Assembly: GCA_945863875.1 (NCBI GenBank)
Contig: CAMBBS010000021.1
Location: 1 to 64,000, forward strand
From: Desulfopila aestuarii DSM 18488
GTDB lineage: Bacteria > Desulfobacterota > Desulfobulbia > Desulfobulbales > Desulfocapsaceae
Reading direction: 5' to 3'
DNA length: 64,000 nt
Positions 36,361 to 44,698 of the stretch are shown piece after piece. Position 1 is the first letter of the stretch. Each line of letters begins with the position of its first letter. The notes beneath the pieces are model-generated. The model searched no databases. It saw only the letters and a list, made by a program, of their open reading frames with translations, and had not been told where the DNA came from. A program made the translations under genes and the position numbers.

Positions 36361-37410
36361 TCAACAAACAACTGCGGCCATCCGCTTTACTTCCGCTTTC
36401 TTACCGATGACGACAATGACGTCACCGGCATTAAAAATCTCGTGAGGCCCGGGATTGAATACCATCTCTCCGGATTTTCTTTTGATGGCGATAATGATCA
36501 CGCCAAAATCTTGCCGCAGATTACTGCTGACCACGGTTTTGCCGGTGATGGGTGAATGCTCGGGGATAATAGCCTCTTCCATCTGCAAGCCGAGTTCAGT
36601 GTGCATCATTGTCTGGTCAAGGAAATCGACAACCGTTGGTTTATGCAGGATCTCCGCCATTCTCCGTCCACCCATCTGATACGGACAGACAACCCTGGAG
36701 GCCCCGGCACGAAGCAATTTACTTTCGTTTTTCACGTCCGAAGCACGGGCCAGAATAAAAATATCCGGTCGCAGGCCTTTTGCGGAAAGGGCAATAAAAA
36801 CATTGTCCGCATCGGAGCTGACCGCTGTCACAAGGCCGATGGCTCGGTCGAGACCAGCAGCTACCAGGGCCTCGTCAGTGGTGGCATCCATATTCAGGTA
36901 GAGCGTATGCTCGGCTTCAAGGACGGCAATAGATTCGGGCTCCTGCTCGATTACCACCAGCGGAGTACCTGCCGCAGTCAATTCCCTGACAATGGTAGAG
37001 CCTATCCTGCCATAGCCACAGATAATATAGTGATTTTTCAGTGCCGAAATCTGCTTTTCCAATTTTCTTCTCCCAAGAACTTTTCTTAACTCACCTTCAA
37101 CAAATATGCGTGCGACCTGCCCCAGGGTATAGGTTAAAAGGCTGATGCCGAGAATGATAATAATAATGGTGATGGTTCTGCCGATATCGGACAGAGGCTT
37201 GATTTCAGAAAAACCAACGGTACTTATGGTGATAAGCGTCATATAGAAGGCCTCGAAAGGCAGCATATCTTCGAATACGACATATCCGCTGGTACCAAAC
37301 CCAATGGTAACAAGGAGGAGAAAAAGAGAGAGTTTTAGTTTTGAGTAGTCCATATCCGAGCAGTCAGGAGGCAACGACAAATGTCTTTCCGGGATCTTGT
37401 CTGGTACCAT
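36361..37410 (-). CDS. Potassium channel protein with RCK/TrkA domains
   Basis: Up to 349 aa. Two membrane helices flank a pore loop with filter TISTVGFSE (classical filter TVGYGD). A Rossmann RCK domain follows (ICGYGRIGSTIVREL, with an acidic E at the end of strand 2), then a TrkA-C domain (FGVIIIAIKRKSGEMVFNPGP). The layout matches MthK/Kch-type ligand-gated K+ channels. Met at 37353 (MDYSKLKLSLF) may be the true start because it directly precedes the first helix; neither start has a strong ribosome site. Confidence 0.85.
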   Translation of the reverse strand: MVPDKIPERHLSLPPDCSDMDYSKLKLSLFLLLVTIGFGTSGYVVFEDMLPFEAFYMTLITISTVGFSEIKPLSDIGRTITIIIIILGISLLTYTLGQVARIFVEGELRKVLGRRKLEKQISALKNHYIICGYGRIGSTIVRELTAAGTPLVVIEQEPESIAVLEAEHTLYLNMDATTDEALVAAGLDRAIGLVTAVSSDADNVFIALSAKGLRPDIFILARASDVKNESKLLRAGASRVVCPYQMGGRRMAEILHKPTVVDFLDQTMMHTELGLQMEEAIIPEHSPITGKTVVSSNLRQDFGVIIIAIKRKSGEMVFNPGPHEIFNAGDVIVVIGKKAEVKRMAAVVC

Positions 37411-37523
37411 CGCTGTTTACCATGAAAAATAGCTTGCTGCCATGGCTTTCCAGACCCGCGGAAAAGAGGCAACTGCAAGAGGATATGGATAAAAGTCAGC
37501 AATAATAGGGAAAAGCGCCCCGG

Positions 37524-38630
37524 TTATACGACCAGATCGAGCTGCTGCAAGGTAACGACCTGTCCACTTTCCATAACGGCAAGACCGGTTTCTTTTACCT
37601 GACCCAGCAGGGCATTGTCGCTATCTTTTATGGAAAAAAGCGATTCAATATGGCCGAGATATAAGGCGCCGACACCGGCCCTGCCAAGCGCGACGAGCTG
37701 GTCTTCTCCGGCACTGTTTTTCGACCAGATGCGCAGGCTGTCAAAGATGGCATCATTTTCATCGATCCAGTTATTACCGTCGCCGTCATAGACGCTCAGG
37801 TCAAGGAAACCATCACCGGAAGCGGTACCGAACAGCTCACCGCCGTCATTAATGACCCCATCGTCGTTCTTATCAAGGGCGAGAAAGCCGCTTCCGGGCC
37901 TGATGAAGGAAATCTGGTCTTTATGGCCATCGGTATCGATGTCAAACGTGAATTCCCGCTGGGTCAGCTCTGCAGCGGTACCCGAGAAATTTATGACAAG
38001 TGGATCCTTGAGCGCGTCTCCCGCCCGCAGCTGAATATTCTTTTCGGTATAGAATTCCCGGCTCATAGTCAGACTGAGGGAAAAGTCGATCTCCTGGCCG
38101 TCGGCAGTAGTAATTATTCCAGCTGCAGCGACTGCTGTTTTTTCTGCTTCATAATGCGATTCATGATAATCATACGCCAAGCCGTACCCTGCACTTTCTG
38201 TCCCGGAGATGGGTGCAGGCCGCTCTGCCTGGCCGGAAGGCATTGCTGCATCGACAGGACCATCACTTGAAGCAGCCGTAAAGGCCGCCGGGTCGATAAC
38301 CTGGAATTTCCGTCCGGTAAGTCGTTCGAAAAGAGACCGCAATAAATTGACATTCAGGTCAGTTTCTAATTTCTGTTCTTGCGGGAGTTCCATATCAGCC
38401 GGATGCACATGACGCTTCTTCACCCCATTTCGATGCGGAAGATTGACAAGATCGCGCTGGTGGCGATTTTGCATTTTCGCAGCATCAAGCCCACTAATAT
38501 TCTTGAGATCTGCCGTGCTTGCCGGTGGTTCCCTGTCCCCTTGCCAAACGGTCAGCGATTCACGTTTTTCGCTTCTCTCAACGGCAGTACGTTCAGAGTA
38601 AAATTGAATGAGAGACTGAGAAATAATCAT
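37524..38630 (-). CDS. EF-hand/dockerin-like calcium-loop protein
   Basis: 368-aa protein without a clear signal peptide. The N-terminal half is low complexity. The C-terminal half has two adjacent calcium-loop-like segments (DKNDDGVINDGGELFG and DGDGNNWIDENDAIFDSLRIW), preceded by FDIDTDGHKDQISFI. Proteins with this layout are found in many aquatic proteobacteria but have no assigned role. Start at 38630 follows GGGAGG by 7 nt. It is divergent from the response regulator. Confidence 0.7.
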   Translation of the reverse strand: MIISQSLIQFYSERTAVERSEKRESLTVWQGDREPPASTADLKNISGLDAAKMQNRHQRDLVNLPHRNGVKKRHVHPADMELPQEQKLETDLNVNLLRSLFERLTGRKFQVIDPAAFTAASSDGPVDAAMPSGQAERPAPISGTESAGYGLAYDYHESHYEAEKTAVAAAGIITTADGQEIDFSLSLTMSREFYTEKNIQLRAGDALKDPLVINFSGTAAELTQREFTFDIDTDGHKDQISFIRPGSGFLALDKNDDGVINDGGELFGTASGDGFLDLSVYDGDGNNWIDENDAIFDSLRIWSKNSAGEDQLVALGRAGVGALYLGHIESLFSIKDSDNALLGQVKETGLAVMESGQVVTLQQLDLVV

Positions 38631-38875
38631 GATCGGCCCTCCCTGGCTGTTTTTTTTTAGCGGATACATCTCTCTTTCTCCAGTCATCCTTGACCAGGAA
38701 AATACTGTACTTTTTTGTATCGGATAAATTTGATTGTTCTTTAGCAAAAAGAAAATTTCCCTGCAAAATTTCTGCAAGGTTTATAAAAGGCTCGACACAT
38801 GCTATGCTGTCCGCCACGAAATGGCCAACCTGTTTCAGGAAGCCTCCACAGGAAGCCACACAAAGGAAAACAAGA

Positions 38876-39502
38876 ATGGAAATTCTCATCGCCGAAGATG
38901 ATGTCACCTCAAGATTGATTCTTGAGTCTATTGTAAAAAAATGGTCGTTTGAAGTGATCAGTGTCGACAATGGCTTGGCGGCATGGGAGATTTTACAGCG
39001 GGAAAATGTCCCGCCAATCGCCCTGCTCGATTGGGAAATGCCAGGTATCGATGGCCCCGAGCTGTGCAGAAGAGTCAAGCTCCTTGACCGGGAAAATCCA
39101 CTTTATACCATTCTCCTCACCGGCCGGGACAGCAAGGAAGATATTGTCACCGGCCTTCAGGCAGGCGCGGACGACTACATAACCAAACCCTTTGACAACA
39201 ATGAGCTGCTGGCCCGGATCAATGTGGCAAAACGCCTGGTAAAAACCCAGCTCCTGCTCAATAAAAAAGTTACAGAGCTTGAGAGCGCCCTCGAGCATGT
39301 GAAAACCCTTCAGGGTATCATTCCTATCTGCATGCACTGTCACAGTATTCGCAATGACGATGCAGCCTGGAACAAGCTCGAAATCTATATAGAACAACAC
39401 TCCGATGCCCAGTTCAGCCACTCCATCTGTCCAGTCTGCATCACCAAATATTATCCCGAATATGCCAAAAATAGTGCGCTGACAGACAAGGAGCACGATT
39501 GA
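38876..39502 (+). CDS. Response regulator with C-terminal Cys motifs
   Basis: 208 aa. The receiver domain has acidic residues EDD near the N-terminus, the phosphorylation Asp in ALLDWEMPGIDG and Lys in YITKPFDN. A predicted coiled coil (residues about 120-150) leads to a short domain PICMHCHSIRNDDAAW...SICPVC, a CxxC...CPxC arrangement common in sensor proteins of Desulfobacterota and probably metal binding. There is no DNA-binding or enzymatic output, so it may act by protein contact. The start follows AAAGGAAAA. Confidence 0.85.
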   Translation: MEILIAEDDVTSRLILESIVKKWSFEVISVDNGLAAWEILQRENVPPIALLDWEMPGIDGPELCRRVKLLDRENPLYTILLTGRDSKEDIVTGLQAGADDYITKPFDNNELLARINVAKRLVKTQLLLNKKVTELESALEHVKTLQGIIPICMHCHSIRNDDAAWNKLEIYIEQHSDAQFSHSICPVCITKYYPEYAKNSALTDKEHD

Positions 39503-39641
39503 TTGTTGCCAGCCTGCCCCTCCGTCATTTCCAAGGAAAGAAAATCAGTTGCAGCGACCAAACCTTTACGATAGGATACAGCCGCAACAGTTGTTTACTG
39601 ACCCCGGTAACTGGACAATAAGCCGGGATAAGTACCTTGGG

Positions 39642-39680
39642 ACCGGTTGTTTCTTGCAAAAAAAGAAGGAAACAACCGGT
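39642..39680. repeat. 12-bp inverted repeat
   Basis: ACCGGTTGTTTC (39642-39653) and GAAACAACCGGT (39669-39680) are exact reverse complements around a 15-nt A-rich loop. It sits about 100 nt upstream of the aspartokinase gene. Part of its left arm and loop (GGTTGTTTCTTGCA) recurs in the 26-bp repeat at 61436-61500. Confidence 0.7.
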
Positions 39681-39713
39681 AAGTTGCTAAAGTATTTAAC
39701 CATATACTATTTT

Positions 39714-39766
39714 GCCGACAGTACCAGCACAGCATTGACGATGCTGTGCTGGTACTGTCGGCTTTT
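39714..39766 (+). terminator. 22-bp perfect hairpin before the aspartokinase gene
   Basis: Arms 39714-39735 and 39741-39762 (start GCCGACAGTACC) pair perfectly around a 5-nt loop, followed by TTTTC. It looks like a very strong intrinsic terminator ending only 15 nt before the aspartokinase start, so it could be a leader attenuator or a terminator for upstream transcription. Confidence 0.7.
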
Positions 39767-39781
39767 CATTGGTGAGACGTA

Positions 39782-41176
39782 ATGAGTATGCAAAAACTTC
39801 GTGTAGAAAAAATCGGCGGAACGACCATGTCGCGCTTTGGAGAAGTTCTAGACAATGTTATCCTGCGCGATAAAAACGACATCTACAACAGGATCTACGT
39901 TGTTTCCGCCTATTCAGGCATTACCAACGAACTCCTTGAGCACAAAAAAACCGGCCTGCCAGGTATTTATCAGGCCTTTTCCGAAAATGAAGATTATGAG
40001 CCGGCCATGGTCAAGCTGAAAGAAAAGCTCTGCGCACTGAATCAGAGTTTTGCAGCAATCGGACTGGATGTTGCGACAGCCGACCGCTTTGTTTGCGAGC
40101 GTATCGCTTTCGCCGTCAATATCCTCAAGAGTATGGAAAATGTGCTGTCCTCGGGATACGTCAATCGCACTGAAGTACTCCTGGCAGCGCGAGAACTTCT
40201 TTCTTCCATCGGGGAAATGCACAGTGCCTTCAACAGTTCGAATATCCTGCAAAATCTAGGCTACAACGCTACTTTTGTCGACTTGAGCGGCTGGCAGGAC
40301 AAACGCGAAAGGACTATCGATCAACGCATTAAAGAAAACTTCAAAGAACTTGATCCATCAACAACAATCTGTGTTGCCACCGGATATACCAAGGGCAGCG
40401 AAGGGATAATGCGGGAATTTGACCGCGGCTATTCCGAGGTTACTTTTTCAAAAATAGCCGTTCTGCTCGGTGCGGCCGAGGCGGTTATTCATAAAGAATA
40501 CCATCTCTGCTCGGGAGACCCGATGATCATCGGCGAGGAAAAAGTCCATCCGATTTGCAATACCAATTTCGATGTGGCCGATCAGCTCGCCGATGTCGGC
40601 ATGGAGGCAATTCACCCCAAGGCCTCAAAACCGTTGGAGACCGCCGGCATTGCCATCCGCATAAAGAATGCTTTCGATCCAAGCCACACCGGGACCCTGA
40701 TCACCAAGGAGTATATCTGTCCAAAATCGAAAACAGAGGTCATAACCGGTTCGAACGCGGTTACCTGTGTGGAGATTCATGATACCCGCATGGTCGGGGA
40801 AGTGGGTTTTGATATGCAGATCATGAAGATCCTCCTCGATCATCGAATCAGCTATATCAACAAGGCGACCAACGCAAATACCATTGATGTTGTCATCTAT
40901 GAAAAAGACTGTACTGCCGAATTACTGAGGGATATGCGCGAGCATTTTGAAAACGTTGTCACCCAGAATGTGGCCATTGTCTGTGCCATAGGTTCGAATA
41001 TCGCCAAACCAGGAATTCTGGCCAAGGCCACCAAGGCGCTGGCGAACTCGGCCATAAACATCTTGACGGTTTCACAGACATCAAGGCAGACCAACATGCA
41101 GTTCACCATGAACCGCGAGCATTTTGTCCAGGCGCAAAAGGCCCTGCACCATGCATTATGTGAAACAGATGAGTAA
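39782..41176 (+). CDS. Aspartokinase, ectoine-type (Ask_Ect-like)
   Basis: 464-aa enzyme phosphorylating aspartate, the first step to lysine, threonine and methionine or to ectoine. The N-terminus VEKIGGTTMSRFGEVLDNV with YNRIYVVSAYSGITNELLEHKKTG matches the specialised aspartokinases of ectoine clusters more than LysC. The kinase core FDRGYSEVTFSKIAV and two ACT domains near the C-terminus are present. No ectABC genes are nearby. The ATG at 39782 overlaps a hairpin-rich leader; an alternative Met follows two codons later. Confidence 0.82.
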   Translation: MSMQKLRVEKIGGTTMSRFGEVLDNVILRDKNDIYNRIYVVSAYSGITNELLEHKKTGLPGIYQAFSENEDYEPAMVKLKEKLCALNQSFAAIGLDVATADRFVCERIAFAVNILKSMENVLSSGYVNRTEVLLAARELLSSIGEMHSAFNSSNILQNLGYNATFVDLSGWQDKRERTIDQRIKENFKELDPSTTICVATGYTKGSEGIMREFDRGYSEVTFSKIAVLLGAAEAVIHKEYHLCSGDPMIIGEEKVHPICNTNFDVADQLADVGMEAIHPKASKPLETAGIAIRIKNAFDPSHTGTLITKEYICPKSKTEVITGSNAVTCVEIHDTRMVGEVGFDMQIMKILLDHRISYINKATNANTIDVVIYEKDCTAELLRDMREHFENVVTQNVAIVCAIGSNIAKPGILAKATKALANSAINILTVSQTSRQTNMQFTMNREHFVQAQKALHHALCETDE

Positions 41177-41230
41177 AAGTCGGTGAGGTAGGACAAGCTC
41201 GTCGTTGAGGATGGCCGTATAGCCCGGCCA

Positions 41231-41734
41231 TCAGAGCACATTCACCCGTACATCTTCCGAGAGCGCTTCTATTTCTCCGGCGATAATCTCACTTTCCGCC
41301 GCTTTCGGAACTGCCAGGGTCAGATGTGCTGAAAAAACGGTTTCATTTATCCCATCCATGGCAAAACGTGTACATTCCATCTTTTCCACGGTGATATCCA
41401 GATTAGCCAGGATATTGCTTAAATCTCCTGTCAAGCCGGGTCGGTCTATGCAGTCAACAACCAGATTTATTATTTTTGTCTTTTCCTGATTGGTTATCTT
41501 GGCCGCGGCATAGACAAAGGTAAGACTGGGATAGGTCAGCTCCAGGGTCGACTTCAAGTGCATCTCAAGCGCTTCCTCGACAACCACACTCATAATAGCG
41601 GCAAACTGTCCGTCCAGCTTTATCACCTTGCTGGTCAACCATTCTCCGCCCTGACTGCGGGTAGTTTGTGCCAAGGCTTTGATTATCCCCGGGATATCCG
41701 AGCCGTAAACAGTGCTGATAAAATTGGTCCTCAT
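41231..41734 (-). CDS. ACT-domain regulator, GcvR-like
   Basis: About 167 aa consisting of two ACT domains (FISTVYGSDIPGIIKALAQ and LVVDCIDRPGLTGDLSNILA), as in the glycine cleavage regulator GcvR and related amino-acid sensors. The first 8 residues of a longer form (start 41758) are poorly supported; 41734 has AGAGG almost abutting the ATG, so the start is uncertain. It converges on the ACT-containing aspartokinase with a short hairpin (41210-41232) between them. Confidence 0.75.
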   Translation of the reverse strand: MRTNFISTVYGSDIPGIIKALAQTTRSQGGEWLTSKVIKLDGQFAAIMSVVVEEALEMHLKSTLELTYPSLTFVYAAAKITNQEKTKIINLVVDCIDRPGLTGDLSNILANLDITVEKMECTRFAMDGINETVFSAHLTLAVPKAAESEIIAGEIEALSEDVRVNVL

Positions 41735-42030
41735 ACCTCTTCTTTTCCTGTATGGCAAAACGGTAAATGATTGTCGATCAAGATTTTCTCCTCTACCTCA
41801 TAAAACAAGCCGAGCGTTTCAGAAGGTAAGGAAATGGTAGCGTAACACATTTTCCAGAGCAACTCTACCGTCCTTTCCACCATAAAGTAACGACCTGCCT
41901 GACTCTTCTTCGCGTGGTTCGAGCTTGCATCAATTTTGTTACAGTATATACTGTTTTTCGTATTACTGGATAGCAGTTACAGTTCATCAATCAAAAATAC
42001 TTCAGCGATACAGCACGACAACGAAAAACT

Positions 42031-42315
42031 ATGAATCCTCCAGTATATAACAATTGGGACGGGACTGAACGTCGAAAACCAAATAGTTGCCGGAGAAATA
42101 CCGAACGGCGTTCGGCGCGAGAACGGCGGTACGACAGCAGAGACCGTGCCACCAAGATCAATCGCAGCTTTTACGGGTGGTTACGATCTCTTTTAAAAGC
42201 CAGGCTGGGGGTTGACCGGCGAAAATATACCGATCAACGAATTGTCGCCGACCGGCGCAACCCCACGCCAAGATCAATGCTGACGAAGGAAGAACTCGCC
42301 GATCTGCTGCGATAA
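42031..42315 (+). CDS. Small Arg-rich hypothetical protein
   Basis: 94-aa basic protein with repeated ERR/DRR motifs (GTERRKPN, NTERRSARERR, VDRRKY, VADRRN). It ends in a short amphipathic segment (LTKEELADLLR). No domain is recognised. Similar short Arg-rich proteins occur in Desulfobacterota and may bind nucleic acid or polyphosphate, but that is speculation. No clear ribosome binding site was seen. Confidence 0.55.
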   Translation: MNPPVYNNWDGTERRKPNSCRRNTERRSARERRYDSRDRATKINRSFYGWLRSLLKARLGVDRRKYTDQRIVADRRNPTPRSMLTKEELADLLR

Positions 42316-42330
42316 CCAGGAAACATCCAG

Positions 42331-43293
42331 TTACTCCTTTTCCACAGCCTTCCCGGGCGGCAAAGGGTCACACTCGGTGTCCACGGGGCAGGCATCCCTT
42401 CGCTGACTTTCCAATCCAGGGAGTATTATTTCAGCTACATTTGTCGAGGCAGTCGGCGCCGCGCTGCTGGTTCCGCTGTAATCCACCGCCTTTTTTTCCC
42501 GGCAGGTTTCATCCAGATAATGTCGAATTCGCTGCTCTCCCCGCAAAACCATGGTATTCTGCAGTTCCATGGCTACAAGCACCGGAATCTCTTTCATCGA
42601 CAGACTGTTCAAAAAAGAGATATTGATTTCGGGGTTATATTCCGCAGAAAACCGGCTCCCGGGGAAAGTAAAGTTTTCAATTCGCTCAATCGGATTAAAA
42701 TGTACCGTACAATTGTTCTCTTCCTGGAGAGCCTCGATAACTTTTTCGCAGTGGGCGCAGGTCGAAGAAAAAAAGAGGTAGAGCTTTACCTCCTGCTTTT
42801 CTCCCACCACCATCGCCATGCTTCCCTGATCCAGCGACCCACCTGCGTGTGCCGCCCGCCCGAACTGCAGGCTGAAGCAGGCGACCATCACCGCCGAAAA
42901 AAGCACTATCCCACGGAATATCTGCCGCGGACCGCTCAGTACGTTCAACAGAACAATGCAGGCAAAGATAAGCATGCAGTACGAACAAAAAACCGTGACG
43001 ATGGCATATTGAAAGTAAACCAGTACCGCCTCGGCACAAAGGCCTGCCAACAGGAGCAGCCTGGCAAATTTATGCCAGTGCTCCGCGCCGTCACGCCCCC
43101 ACAGCAGGCTCCAGAAAAGAGCCTGGAAAAACAAAAATCCGGCTATATTGAAATACAGCGGAGAAACATTGGTCAGACTGTCGACAATCGCACAGCCATT
43201 GCTGAAACATATGGTCTTCCCGCCGGTGTAAATGAAAAAGGCCTGTGCCGCCGCTAAAACGCTTGCCAGAAATGCTATAATCGCTCGTATCAT
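42331..43293 (-). CDS. VKOR-thioredoxin fusion (disulfide bond formation)
   Basis: 320-aa inner-membrane protein. Four or five helices carry the vitamin K epoxide reductase features: the loop Cys pair near CFSNGCAIVDS and the redox CxxC in VFCSYCM. A periplasmic thioredoxin-like domain follows with LFFSSTCAHCEKVIE. It should oxidise cysteine pairs in exported proteins and pass electrons to quinone, replacing DsbB/DsbA. The tail beyond the thioredoxin domain is low complexity. Confidence 0.85.
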   Translation of the reverse strand: MIRAIIAFLASVLAAAQAFFIYTGGKTICFSNGCAIVDSLTNVSPLYFNIAGFLFFQALFWSLLWGRDGAEHWHKFARLLLLAGLCAEAVLVYFQYAIVTVFCSYCMLIFACIVLLNVLSGPRQIFRGIVLFSAVMVACFSLQFGRAAHAGGSLDQGSMAMVVGEKQEVKLYLFFSSTCAHCEKVIEALQEENNCTVHFNPIERIENFTFPGSRFSAEYNPEINISFLNSLSMKEIPVLVAMELQNTMVLRGEQRIRHYLDETCREKKAVDYSGTSSAAPTASTNVAEIILPGLESQRRDACPVDTECDPLPPGKAVEKE

Positions 43294-43660
43294 GAAGAAT
43301 ATCTATCTTTAAAAATTGTATTGACCAATCTGTTGCGCGGATTTTCCCGTTCGCAGAAGGCCCGAGAGTGCCGAATATGCACGTGCCGCAGTATTATTGC
43401 CACTGCCGCTTCTTTTTCGAAGATACATTTAAGTAAATTTTCCAGGAACCGCAATGATGAATACCGCACCAGACGACAATGGGCAGCAATTTTTCGATGC
43501 AGGGATTTTTTCCATCACACCATTTGCGTTTTAATGGCCCGAAGCTTATCCTTTTTACCCCAGTTGTGGAATGACTTGTAAAAAGACAGCTCCTGCCTTC
43601 GCCGGGCGCTTCGCTTTCCCGGTAACACCATTGATCAGACACTTACCCTGCGGAGATTGC
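43294..43660. other. Intergenic region, nothing recognised
   Basis: About 365 bp between divergent genes. Short open frames here have no convincing ribosome sites or family features. No RNA gene or hairpin of note was seen. Confidence 0.3.
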
Positions 43661-44152
43661 ATGGAAATACAATGGAAATTATCCGCCTTTGAGGAATTAT
43701 CGACCGAAGAGCTCTATGAAATTCTCCACTTGCGGCAACAGGTCTTCATCGTTGAACAGCAGTGTATCTATCAGGATTGTGATGGTCACGACAAAAAAGC
43801 CCTGCATCTGGTGGGATGGTCTAACAGGGCTGAACGACCGGAACCGGTTGCCTATCTGCGTATACTCCACCCCGGAAAAGAACGCATATTTCCGTCCGTT
43901 GGTAGAGTACTCACCCACCCGGATTTTAGAGGAAAGGGCCTTGGCCGAGAAATTATGGCAAGATGCCTGCACACCCTCGAGGAGCTCTACCCCGAATTGC
44001 CTGTTTGCATCTCCGCTCAGCAGTACCTTATTTCCTTCTACGAGAGCTTTAGTTTTCGTCTCTCTTCCAACGGCTATGAAGAAGATGGTATCCCACATAT
44101 AAAAATGATACGCAATCCCTCGGGAACCGATAGTACGGGGTGCATCGGCTAG
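43661..44152 (+). CDS. elaA: GNAT acetyltransferase, ElaA-like
   Basis: 163-aa N-acetyltransferase. The N-terminus IQWKLSAFEELSTEELYEIL and LRQQVFIVEQQCIYQDCDGHD are diagnostic of ElaA. The acetyl-CoA loop is VLTHPDFRGKGLGREIM. Start at 43661 is set by CGGAG 7 nt upstream; earlier in-frame Met residues lack support. Substrate not established for the family. Confidence 0.85.
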   Translation: MEIQWKLSAFEELSTEELYEILHLRQQVFIVEQQCIYQDCDGHDKKALHLVGWSNRAERPEPVAYLRILHPGKERIFPSVGRVLTHPDFRGKGLGREIMARCLHTLEELYPELPVCISAQQYLISFYESFSFRLSSNGYEEDGIPHIKMIRNPSGTDSTGCIG

Positions 44153-44158
44153 CGGATA

Positions 44159-44698
44159 TCAGGCTAATTTTTGCACGACCATTGCCCTGAACTTTTCCGC
44201 CGGCACCGATGCAGGAAGTTCCGCGACCAGTGCATCAATCGCCGCCTCAAGGTCGACAGCGGCACCAAGATGGTCCTCACAGATAATCCCGGCCATCGGT
44301 CCTATATATCCTGCCAGACAGGTTTCAAGGATGTTTTTTTGTTCTTCGGTAAGACCAGGACCAATCGACTGCAGTTCGCCCGCCTGATGGACAAACTTCT
44401 GCCCACTGCTCAGGGACTGGAGAATAGCATCGGTGGACGGCAGAGCAGATCGACGGGAGACAGGACCCTCCTGAAAGCGATACCGACCGGCGAGAATTGT
44501 CGACATCAGGTCCAATGCCTCTTCCCCCCGTTTATTAAAGAAATAGAGAAAAACTATTTCTCCCCTCTCAAGTACCACCTGAGCGCTGCGATTTGCCTTG
44601 GTGGCGACAAACAAGGTGCCGGTAACCCTTTGCACGCATAATTTTTTTAAGGCAGCGACAATCTCCGAGAACGGCATATAATCTTGAGTCATAGCCAT
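44159..44698 (-). CDS. DUF4388-like protein
   Basis: 179 aa. The N-terminal half (CVQRVTGTLFVATKANRSAQVVLERGEIVFLYF, RGEEAL) resembles the DUF4388/PATAN-type regulatory fold. The C-terminal part (ILETCLAGYIGPMAGIICEDHL) resembles a small helical domain often found with it. It begins directly after the stop of the dCache-HAMP gene, so the two are co-translated and probably functionally linked in signalling. Confidence 0.65.
   Translation of the reverse strand: MAMTQDYMPFSEIVAALKKLCVQRVTGTLFVATKANRSAQVVLERGEIVFLYFFNKRGEEALDLMSTILAGRYRFQEGPVSRRSALPSTDAILQSLSSGQKFVHQAGELQSIGPGLTEEQKNILETCLAGYIGPMAGIICEDHLGAAVDLEAAIDALVAELPASVPAEKFRAMVVQKLA

Noticed and set aside
39782-41734. An ectoine biosynthesis cluster around the aspartokinase
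   Set aside because: No ectA, ectB or ectC-like protein is found on either side.
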